NCBI GenBank assembly: GCA_002077045.2
Contig: KZ111145.1
Location: 55,176-119,175, forward strand
Reading direction: 5' to 3'
Length of the DNA stretch: 64,000 nt
Origin: Rachicladosporium sp. CCFEE 5018
Lineage: Eukaryota > Ascomycota > Dothideomycetes > Cladosporiales > Cladosporiaceae
Each line of letters begins with the position of its first letter. Position 1 is the stretch's first letter. Both the position numbers and the translations under genes were made by a program. Shown here in pieces: positions 55,022-64,000 of this stretch. The notes under the pieces were generated by a model, which was not told the DNA's origin, ran no database searches, and was given only the letters and a program-made list of their open reading frames with translations.

Positions 55022-56760
55022 ATGTCTCGTAAAGCCACCATCCGTGAACTCGATATTAACCAGGCAGGGAATTCCCAGAAGCACTAAGATGATCTAAGAG
55101 TGACTTTGTTTCGTGGCAACAACTATGACGCTTCGGGAGACGCTGGAGCTCACGCTGGACGCAAATCGCCTGACTTGAATACACCTGGAGAAACCACGCC
55201 CGAAGCCCTCGAGGACCTCTTTGACTTCGATTACGGGAAGCCTAGGTGTGCACCGCTGGAACGCAGATCAACCGAAATCCTACGTCAACGTAATGGTAGC
55301 CAGCAGACTCCGTCTCCTCAGTCTCTGGCTGGTGCCACAGACGACCACATGACTATTGATGGCGTAATCTACGGGGGCCCCACCAGCGCTGGCAGCCCCA
55401 ACGACCTTCTCTCCAGGCAGAATGTGACTTCACTAAGGACAAAGCTAGAGCTCCGTGTCCAGCACAATCTTCGCAAAGACACGGTATGCTAGCACGACGA
55501 AATCCAGCTATAGACGGAAAGAATTCACTAACAAGCTACCAGCGGCCCTCGCTGATCGACCATACGTACTGCTATGAGCCATATTGTATACCGACCAATG
55601 CGTGTACGCGCAGTAAATTCCTTCGTCTAGCGAAGCTATTCCACTTCTTGGACAGGGGTTTCGCTGAGTACCTGCACTATGTACTGCCCTTTGCTCCAGA
55701 AAGGCATTTGAATGACTCTTTCGCTGCGGCTCGACGAGAGATTACGAAAAGGCAAGTCCTGGGTAGCCTGGACAAGGAGGATCCTCGCTCGGTGTTCCTT
55801 GGTGACCTAGGGCACTATTGTGAAGACGCCGTGTACATCCATCATCAAAAAGGTTCTAGCCAAAGCACCACCTACAGAGCATCCTATGGTCGAGATGACG
55901 AACTCTTACATTACATCCAGGATTCGTACGAGGTGTTGTACTGGGACATCCTGCTCGATCTTTTCGCGCGCTCCCGTGCTAATTCTACCGGACTCGTCAG
56001 CGACTTGATCTTCCGGGTTCTCGACTCCACTAGATCCGATATCAAGGTCGTACTGAAACAGATTGACTTGGAGTCGAAACAAGCAGACAGTACGAACGAC
56101 ATCGAACCATTGCTATTGGGAGCTAAGGCCCGCGTGCGGGTCCTGGACAGCTTTACGGATCAACACATATCCAGTGTCGAGCGCGAGGAGCTCATTGATA
56201 AACTGTCCTTATCAGTTGACACGATTAGTCCGCGCGACAGTGCCAACACTGGCGCTGTTGACTCAAGGGTGGCAAAAGGTACGATTATTACGGCAGTGGT
56301 CCCGCTGACACAATCTAACCATGCACAGCTTTCTTCGCTTCTATCTGGGCTCGTCGTGCTCACAACAGCCTTCACCACCATACCATTCGCTCTTGGGTTC
56401 GCGGCCTCGAGCGCAAGCACCGAGCCAGGCACGATAGCCGATGCAGATTACTGGTACAATATCTCACAGGCTATTGCGGTCATCATGGGCAACTTCATGG
56501 CAATTCTATCACTCCGGAAGCAAGCGTGGCTATCACAAGAATATGTCATCACGTGGCTGTTCTTGGGCATGGGGGCCGCGTGCGCCATTGCATCTATTGT
56601 CGTGTATCCACTTTGCAATACCCGTTGGAGTTCCTTACTCGCTAGCATCACGACGATTGCTGGGTTTGGAGCAACGCTTAGTATGACGATGGCGGAGGGG
56701 TCGAGTAGGCCGAAGAGTCTACCAGTCGCGCACAGTGACGGCAAGGTCAAGGCGCAATGA
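55022..56760 (+). CDS. unknown fungal protein with C-terminal membrane segments
   Basis: The safe coding part is 55088-55483 plus 55543-56760, joined over a 59-nt GTATGC...TACCAG intron with CTAAC. No ATG opens the first exon in frame until well inside. An ATG at 55022 is in the same frame (MSRKATIREL) but is separated by a TAA at 55085-55087, so the start is unsolved. The protein has a disordered N-terminus with TTPEALEDLFDFDYG, a helical middle (YIQDSYEVLYWDILLDLF), and about four hydrophobic segments near the end (LLSGLVVLTTAFTTIPFAL, IAVIMGNFMAILSL, VITWLFLGMGAACAIASIVV, LLASITTIAGFGATLSM). I do not recognise the family. The gene is unique to the right contig. Confidence 0.6.
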
Positions 56761-57303
56761 GACATCGTAGCCGCACGGCACTACTTGCAGAAGCATGGCC
56801 TACGGGGACCAGGCTCCATCGCGATGCATTGTAGGACCATCAGACATAGCTTGTCTGCATCAGAGCCAATGTATCCCACACCTTGTGGAGACGACAGCGA
56901 ATGATGGTGAAGCTACGAAGGCCAACTAATGGCAAGTCTTTGATCTTGTGAGCCTGGATAGAGGAACATACAAGTTTCCTATCGAAGTAGCTGCAAGATA
57001 CTCGCACCATAAGTGAACTTTGTTCGGGCCATGTAACTGACCCAGACAACATTCTTCACGAGCTCCACCACAGCCATACGAGCATCGCTGCGATTACAGA
57101 GCCGCCCCAAGTTCATCGATTGCCCCATCTATACACGTGCACGCAATGCCTACTGCTTGACTTCCAAAGTGGCGATCCTTGATCCCTGTTGGAGGCGCAC
57201 TTGAGGCTGTGCAGCCTTGCACTCCGCACCTCAGGATCTCGACAACATTCCCCGAAAGCAGCTTGAACTCTGGAGGTCATCTGGTCCTCCTCTTCGCCGA
57301 CAT
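56761..57303. other. intergenic region left of the third HET gene
   Basis: No gene or RNA recognised. Confidence 0.4.
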
Positions 57304-58626
57304 CATGCGTCTCTACAATGTCGATACTCAGGAGTTCGATGTGTTCAACAGCCATCTTCAGACACCGCCGTACATCATAGCATCTCATCGATGGGCCAGA
57401 AGTGCCGAGGAGCTCACATATCAGGATGTCCTGGCACGTCACAGCAACGCGTCGGTCGGACATAGCGTGTTCACTTTCATCGCACGCTCCGTCAAGGTGG
57501 AGAAGACTGGGTTCGGAAATTAGATGGCTTCGCAGCGTACATCAAAACACAATATCCTAATGTCAAACGACTCTGGATGGATACCTGCTGCATTGATAAG
57601 ACCAATGCTGTAGAACTCTCCGAAGCGATTAATAGTATGTTCAAGGCCTACAGGGATGCTTGTGTCTGCCTGGCCTACCTTCCAGACGTGGACACTGGAT
57701 CATCGCTGCCCAATTCTCTTCCACGGAGTGTCGTCGTCAGCCAAGTGCAAGCCAGTGAATGGTTCGAGAGAGGTTGGACGCTGCAAGAGCTCGTTGCCCC
57801 TCCTACAGTCGTATTTCTGTCTAGGGACTGGAAGATCGTTGGAATGAAAGGGGGCAGTCGCGATCAGTGGCTTGCGATAGAGAAAGAGATCAACGAGGTG
57901 ACGGGCATCCCGATCAACGTCTTGTCAGACTCGACCAACGCAGCCCTAGTCACAGCTGAAGGGAAGCTCAAGTGGGTTGATGGTCGGAAGACAACACGAG
58001 AAGAAGACAGATGGTACTGCCTTTACGGTCAATTGGACTGTCCTATCGGCGCCAATTATGGCGAAGGCGAGAAACGGGCCAGGAAGCGTTTGCTTGCGGA
58101 ACTCGAGGATATTGAGGCCATTGGCATTGGTAGAGCTGTCGCCATAGCACGGGACCTTGATACCGCTGATGCAGAGCAAAGTGCGGGTAAGACGGTACCT
58201 CCAGACCGGGAAGCGGATCTCATCAACTTTGATGAACTCATCGCACCGGCTTCAGCCAACGCGGCGGCCGATCTTGGAGACAAAGTAGAGATCTCTCGTG
58301 CGGTCTCTTTCACGATGTTGCCTGACCACAGACCCGGAGCTCCAGTCTCTTCTCGACACGAGAATCACACTCTGGATGCAGACATGACCACTCCGGAGAC
58401 ATTGCAAAAGAATCGCTCTCACAGGATGAAGGCTGGACTTCCGGATAACCAGCGCCGGGAAAGCCCATCGCGAAAAAATCGCCCACTGAGTCTCCTCCGG
58501 ATGTTGGGAGGGGATCGTAAAACAAAGGCTACGCCCCCGCATGACCCCTTCAGAGACAAAATTTCGTTGAGCATGGCGTTAGCGAACTTGCACGATCGAC
58601 AACGTCAGAGAATGACCACGGACTGA
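57304..58626 (+). CDS. third HET-domain protein, frame change near 57490-57525
   Basis: ATG 57304 (MRLYNVDTQEFDVF) starts a HET domain (YIIASHRWARSAEELTYQDV) whose frame ends at a TAG at 57521-57523. The domain resumes in another frame at about 57515 with KLDGFAAYIKTQYPNVKRLW and MDTCCIDKTNAVELSEAINS, then WFERGWTLQELVAP and YCLYGQLDCPIGANYGEG, through to 58626. Relatives have about five residues where this gene has about 25, which suggests an intron between about 57450 and 57510; a one-base loss is the alternative. The tail is basic and disordered with no RRM. It sits between the collinear block and the inverted acyl-CoA dehydrogenase. Confidence 0.7.
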
Positions 58627-58661
58627 GTAGTCGATGAGACCAACATTAAGTTATTCCCCAA

Positions 58662-59000
58662 TCACAAGACATGAGACAAGGTGTTGAAAATGTCAAGGAT
58701 TGTCCGTCCTGCCTGCAGCTCGGCCATGATTTCTCCCAGTCTTGCCCGCGCGACTCGCAGGTTGCCATACGCTGAATCGAGTCGCGCTCCAAACGATGAT
58801 CCGATGAGAAGGTACTTGGCACACTCGAGGGTCCATCGTGAGCCCTTATGCCGGCTTGAGTTTGCAGGCGAAGGCGCAAGCGACAAAGAGCGGTCGTCCA
58901 GGCGGGCTGAGACGAAGGCTGTTGCGCTGGCGAGCATCGCGATAAAAGCCTGGCGGGTGTCACCAATTCCGGACCCAGGAAAAGCACCTTAACGAGGACG
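58662..59000 (-). CDS. possible C-terminal gene fragment, unknown
   Basis: A minus-strand frame with coherent composition (GIGDTRQAFIAMLASATAF, then WTLECAKYLLIGSSFGARLD and LGEIMAELQAGRTILDIF) ends at 58662. It may be the last exon of an unrecognised protein or a remnant. The upstream part could not be followed. Confidence 0.25.
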
Positions 59001-59368
59001 ACCAGAAAACGAGTCATGAAGAAGGTCATCAGACTGCGCCCTCGCCTCACCATAAGCCTGAGGACAATTTCCATGGAGGCAACACGTGGAGAACGCGTCT
59101 CTATACTCTACTACAATATCCAGTGGTCAATCGATGTACTCTCCAGAGTCATAGGTAGCCGCCCATGAGCCCTTGTCCCCGAGGTACTCTCTCATCAACC
59201 GAGCTAGAGCAGACAGAGAGTGGTGACATGCGTGATAGCAGATGAGCTTCTGCACAATTTCGGAAACGCGAAAATACTGTAACATAGCTCAGACCTGCTG
59301 TTTGCGCAGTGATAGAGGGGACGGCGATGCATTTCCATGCTATACACAAATCAGTCGAAAACTTTCCC

Positions 59369-60804
59369 TCAATAACTCCTCGGCAACCCCAACGCCCTCT
59401 CTCCCACAAAATTCATGATCATCTCCCGACTCACAGGCGCAATCCTCGGCACGAAACTCTCCCTCAAATACCTCTCAACATGATACTCAGCCGCATACCC
59501 CATCCCGCCCATACTCATAACACTCCTTTCACAAGCCCTAAATCCCGCCTCCGCCGCAAGGTACTTCGCACTATTACACGCAATCCCCACAGCATGCTGC
59601 GTGATCGTCGAATCGTACTCCGGATGACCCGGCGAAGAGTGGTCGTACAAGCGGGCGGCGTGGTAGGTTGCTAGCTTGGCGGCTTCGAGGTGCATGTAGG
59701 CTTCTGCTAGGGGGTGTTGGATTGCTTGGTTTTGACCGATGGGGCGCCCGAAGACGATTCGGTCGCGTGCGTATTGGGTTGATTTGGCTAGGGCGGCGTA
59801 GCCGAGGCCGAGGGCTTCGCCGGCGAGGAGGCAGCGTTCTGCGTTCATGCCGTGGAGGATCTGGGAATGTCAGTATTGGAGGGGAAGTGGATGTAAGGGA
59901 TACACACGATCTTGAAGCCTTGCCCCTCTTGCCCGATTAGAGAGTCTTTGGGGATTTTGTAGTTGTCGAAGAAGACCTGATTGGCGTCCACAGCCCGACC
60001 GCCCATCTTCTTGATCCGCTTTGCTTCCAGACCGGGTTGAGAGAGGTCAAAGTCGACGTAGAACATACTGAGCCCTTCGCTCGGCCTCTTGACCTCTTCG
60101 ATCGGCGTCGTTCGAGCAAGGAGAACCATCTTCGTCGCCACCTGCGCGCTCGAGATCCAGATCTTCTGCCCTGTGACCGTGTAGCCATCGCCATCCGGAT
60201 CCGGCAACGCAGTAGTAGTCAGCTTGAGCGTCTCCAGTCCAGTGTTAGGCTCTGTGACACCGAAGCATGTCCGCCACTCCCCAGAGATGATTTTGGTGAG
60301 GAAACGACCTCGTTGATCCGGCGTAGCGAATTTTGCCACCGGCTGCGTCGCATACACATTCGCATGTATACTCTGCGCCCCAGCCAACCCAGCGCCAGAC
60401 TCAGCAATACTCTGCAGCATCATCGTTGCCTCTGAGATTCCCAGTCCAGCGCCGCCGAGCTCCTCGGGCAGGGCTATGCCGATCCAGCCGTCCTTTGCGA
60501 GAGCGGCGTGAAGTTCATGGGGGTAGGTCTCTGTCTGGTCGTGCTCCATCCAGTAATCGTCCGAGAAGTTTGAGCATATCTTCAGGATGGCGTCGCGGAC
60601 TGTCAATTGTTCGGGGGAGAAGCCTGAGGTTTCCATGAGGGAGTGGCGAGGGGTTGAGAGGGAGAACGGGCGCGATTGGGTCCTTGTTGCTGATCGCTGT
60701 GGTCTTGATCTCTGCCATGCTGGTAGTGCAGATTTGCATATCGTCGATGGTCTTCCCGCTATCTGAGATGCCAGACGGAGTGCAGGGAGCGTTGTGCGTG
60801 ACAT
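59369..60804 (-). CDS. acyl-CoA dehydrogenase family protein, copy B, inverted
   Basis: Exons 60804-59908 and 59860-59369 (47-nt GTGTGT...CCCAG intron) give 462 aa, equal in length to copy A. All ACAD motifs are intact (GWIGIALPEELGGAGLG, TCFGVTEPNTGLETLKL, GGMGYAAEYHVERYLRE). Orientation relative to Tam41 is opposite to copy A. The upstream neighbour is again the 5' end of Hub1. Changes from A are few in the catalytic core and more frequent in the targeting sequence. Confidence 0.9.
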
Positions 60805-61161
60805 AGTGGATGCTGTGGTACGGTAGAGGTCGATTGGAAAGAAGATATCACTGCAATGGGAGGAGAAAGATGTGGAAGTGACTTACTAGTAGACAAGAGG
60901 AAGAACGCCGCTGTCGCTGCTACATATCCATGCATTGGCCGAGTCGAAGCAATCGACATCCGGGAATAAGACTGGTGTCGTTGTCGATGGCGGAGAAGCT
61001 CCACCCCAGGTTTCACTAGCCACAGTGACGACCACTACGCCACGATCTGATCTTGGAAGCTCATAGGTTCATAGGTTAATGTTTCAACGAGCTCACGGGA
61101 TGAATTTCTAAATCACATGCCGATAGCTTCCTGACGGTCACCTCAACTTACATACACGGAT
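60805..61161. promoter_or_regulatory. shared divergent promoter, copy B (inverted)
   Basis: It separates the starts of the acyl-CoA dehydrogenase and the Hub1 remnant by 357 nt, the same distance as in copy A measured to the downstream ATG at 28501 less a few bases. On the Hub1 side it now drives only a remnant. Confidence 0.55.
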
Positions 61162-61251
61162 ATGGCCTCCCCGGAAGCAGCTGTAACCGGCGACAAGCGC
61201 TCGCGATCACGATCACCTGCTCGCGAAGAGCCAAAGCCGAAGAAGAAGTAG
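61162..61251 (+). pseudogene. HUB1: Hub1 remnant, first 29 codons only
   Basis: ATG 61162 opens a frame identical in type to the Hub1 start (MASPEAAVTGDKRSRSRSP, then REEPKPKKK) and is followed at once by TAG at 61249-61251. No further Hub1 sequence follows, so the ubiquitin-like domain is missing. This marks the edge of an inverted segment. Confidence 0.85.
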
Positions 61252-62089
61252 TGTGAGAAGTATTCCGACGATGACATCGCCGCCCAAGGTCAGGGTGAAG
61301 AAAAGACCGATTCGCGAGTCTGAGTAGCCAAGCTCAGCAAAGAAAAGCGCTAGGACAGGCAAAGTCAGAGGTGGTATTGTATCAAGTTCGGAACTCCAGG
61401 CGTACCTAAAATGACTTGAGTGGCTCCAAAGCTAATCATGCGAAAGCTTCTGCACTATACGTCAGATATTCCAATCCTTCGGGCTTGAACATGCCTTTGT
61501 TCGCCACTGCAGAGGTAGCTTGGATCTTTGGAGACCTACCGAGCAAATATTATGAGTATCTATGGGGTTGTCAGTCTCTTCATGGCATGCATCCCGAGTC
61601 GTTGCATACTTACAGCATCGCGTCCGGTCAGTCGAACGGCGTCTAGGCCGCTCTCGTTATACAGCCACGTAAACGGACGTAGAGCTGCCATTCAGTAACG
61701 AACCTTCTCCTAAGGAAGTAATGTATGGAGATATTACTTTGCAGGAGTCTGTACGAATACAGAATGGAGACGAGATGTATGTTCTCGCTGCCAAGCAGTC
61801 TACCAGTCATAAGTGCGAACCAAGTGTTGCGAAGTGAAAAACTATGTCTTCTACAACGCGATGACTGTGATATGAGGTTGCAATGCATAGTTGCGGGTGG
61901 GTCCCCACGGTAAAACACCTTAGGTGCATGTTGCAGTGCGATACGTTGAAGCTTGAGAGCGATGTCGTTGCTCGGAGTTCGGCACAGAGATGGCCGATTA
62001 CGGCAATAATGATTCAGCATGCGAAGTGAAGAAGCACGATCATCGCCATTCACGCACGACAGGACCTTCTATGGTGTGATAACTGTGTC
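61252..62089. other. region right of the Hub1 break
   Basis: No match to copy A and no supported gene. Confidence 0.4.
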
Positions 62090-63196
62090 CTAGAAGATAG
62101 CAATGGCGCCTGGCGGACTCCCAATCCCACCCTTGACATGCAGCGGCGCGCTCGTCAGGAAGAAAGACCACCTGCCCTCGCGCTCACAGACCTTGCTCAA
62201 TGCCTCGAGATCCCACATCTCGCCGATCGGCGTGCCCCATTGGGTCAACAACCACTCGTGAAGGCACCTACTACTGTCAGCATTGATCTATTTCGATAGA
62301 AGACGAACTTCAACGCACCATCCTCCCTCATGCAATGGTGGCGGCCACGCTTCGAAAGCAACTGTGTCGCCCGCGACAGCTGCGAAGTGGTGGTCATAAA
62401 GCCAGCGGACCGTAGTCTCGTTGTTCGCGACACCGATAGCAACACTATTGTCTCGCGTGCCCTTCTTCCTCTCCTCGGGGGACGCAAAGTTGTGCCAGCG
62501 TACGTAGCCAGATCGGACCATCAGGATGTCGCCAGGGCGTGTAGTCGTGCCCTGGTACTTCAAGACCTCGTCGAGCTCGGAGACTGGGATCTCGTGTCGC
62601 GAGATAGCTGATGGAGGATCGCCATGCTTCTTCTCATACCAACTTAGCCAATCGACCAACACACCCCTCCCCACAATCCCACCCCTCTCACACCAATTAT
62701 GAATCCCGTTCGTCACCGTCCTCGTCGCCTCTTCGTGTGACAATCCATTATAGTACATCCTACTCTTCTGATGCGCAAAATGCTTCAGGCTATCCCACTG
62801 ACTGCCAGATTGCGTATTGATATGCAGCTCATCGTCCAGACTCGCGAATCCCAGCGGCGCCATATCCACGATCTTCTGCTCAAATTGCTTTCGGTTGAAG
62901 CCAGGGAACTGCACGTTCTCCAGACACCAGTCGAGCTGGACGTGCTCGCCTGTGCGGATCTCGCTGCTACTGCGCCGGACTACATCGTGGGTTAGGAGGT
63001 TCAGAGTGCCGATTTCGTCATGCTTGGAGGGTGTGTCGAAGTAGCCCCAGAGGCTTCCTTGAGGCTGGCCTTCGACGCGAGGGAGCTGGTCGAAGTCGGG
63101 GAATTGGTGGGTTGGTGTGCCTGTCAGGGTGGAGGTTATGGAGGAGAGCCGGTCGCCGGCTTTTTGGAGCACGGTGCGTTCCTTGCCGTCAGACAT
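62090..63196 (-). CDS. cyclase-family (kynurenine formamidase-like) hydrolase
   Basis: Exons 63196-62319 and 62267-62090 (51-nt GTGCGT...GTAG intron) give 351 aa. It belongs to the fungal group of putative cyclases (PF04199-type): WGYFDTPSKHDEIGTLNLL near the start, DELHINTQSGSQWDSLKHF in place of the H-G-T-H-D-P-H metal motif, GDILMVRSGYVRW, VAGDTVAFEAWP, and after the splice LHEWLLTQWGTPIGEMWDL and a C-terminal GGIGSPPGAIAIF. These are metal-dependent hydrolases; the substrate is unknown. The splice choice restores the family sequence exactly. No copy in the left contig. Confidence 0.85.
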
Positions 63197-63846
63197 CTTG
63201 CTGACTATCGACGTAGTAATGAAACAATGGAAAGCGTTCCTACCTTGGTCACCAGTTCCACCTACGCATGCCCGAGGTCAGGTCTAGCTACTCCTACCCC
63301 TCAGCTGCAATGCAGCGTCATGGGAGAAGCAGTGAGGGCCAAGTAGCTACGAAGCCATGCTGACACGTTATTGACGCTGCGATCCGAGCAAGACAATGCT
63401 GTTTGCCTGATCGAGGCAGGAGGATTGATGTCAATGCAAAGAGGCTGGAAAGTTGCACAAGGAGGATGGCTAGCTGACTCAGCCCATGAAGAAGTTCAAT
63501 TGCTCCGACCACGGTCTCATCTATCCAATGCCACTTCATCAATGGGCACCAACATACTGTTTTGCTACAGGACATTCCACAGAGGTCACTCTAGTCATAG
63601 GCATCATCACAGCGTCCGCACCACGCTCCCGGCGCGCTGCTAGGCAGTAGCGTGGGCATGGTTCTCCGCACGCGCGCAATGTTCCTCCTCACCAGCGAAC
63701 CATCATGGCCATAACCGGCAAAGCATACTACGTCACTCAAAGTAAGTGTATACATGTAAGCGTTCATAGTACTGTTCACTGAGATTCAGTCGGGTCAACT
63801 CTCATCTCCTCTCACATAATCTTGTTTCGTCTAAGGAGTCTTTGCT
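63197..63846. other. divergent intergenic region at the right end
   Basis: No gene recognised. It should hold the promoters of the cyclase gene and of the secreted protein that follows. Confidence 0.4.
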
Positions 63847-64000
63847 ATGCTCCTCCCAATGCTCCCCCTTCTCAGCCTCCTCTGCTTGACGGGTATTGCG
63901 AGCGCGCAGCAAGACCCTCGAGTCAAGATCGCGCTCACTACAGATACTCCTATCAATGGAGTGAGCACTACTCCCGAGGGACGACTGTTCCTGCTCTATG
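63847..64000 (+). CDS. secreted protein, 5' part only
   Basis: ATG 63847 starts MLLPMLPLLSLLCLTGIASA, a clear signal peptide with a cleavage site after ASA, followed by QDPRVKIALTTDTPINGVST and TPEGRLFLLY at the window edge. The latter resembles the first blade of fungal yellow/royal-jelly-like or other beta-propeller secreted proteins. The gene continues outside the window. Confidence 0.55.
   Translation, partial: MLLPMLPLLSLLCLTGIASAQQDPRVKIALTTDTPINGVSTTPEGRLFLLY

Noticed and set aside
1..64000. CRISPR arrays, transposons or LTRs
   Set aside because: No regularly spaced repeats, terminal repeats or transposase/reverse-transcriptase motifs were seen; the large repeat is the duplicated gene block itself.

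Overview
The window is nuclear DNA of a filamentous ascomycete. Genes carry short introns (about 47-90 nt) with GT-AG ends and CTAAC/CTGAC-like branch sites, and the protein set is typical of Pezizomycotina: HET-domain proteins, a homeobox/zinc-finger regulator, an MFS carboxylate-type porter, INCENP, Bir1, Tam41 and Hub1. Gene style and the presence of two diverged copies of one gene block are compatible with a black-yeast-type dothideomycete with a duplicated or hybrid genome (Hortaea-like). That taxon is inference only.

Layout. A run of 100 N (33087-33186) separates two contigs. The left contig (1-33086) carries an AKTIP/UEV-like gene; copy A of a gene block (unknown protein with an in-frame TAG, class II aldolase, homeobox/C2H2 factor, HET gene, MFS transporter, Bir1, Tam41); then an unknown coiled-coil/membrane gene split by a TAG, INCENP, Hub1, acyl-CoA dehydrogenase, a broken M20 peptidase and the 3' end of an RNA helicase cut by the gap. 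The right contig (33187-64000) begins exactly at the start codon of copy B of the first block gene and repeats the same order through Tam41 (54426). The single HET gene of copy A is replaced there by two HET genes, one fused to two RRM domains of Pin4 type. After Tam41 the two copies diverge: B has an unknown membrane protein, a third HET gene, an acyl-CoA dehydrogenase in inverted orientation, a Hub1 gene reduced to its first 29 codons, a cyclase-family enzyme and the start of a secreted protein.

How the genes relate. Bir1 and INCENP are two subunits of the chromosomal passenger complex and lie about 5 kb apart in copy A. Only Bir1 is present in copy B. Hub1 and the acyl-CoA dehydrogenase share a divergent promoter in both copies. 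HET genes sit at the places where the two copies differ in structure.

The main points for follow-up are the HET-RRM-RRM fusion, the duplicated block with patchy sequence identity, and several reading frames that continue past a single in-frame stop, one of them shared by both copies.
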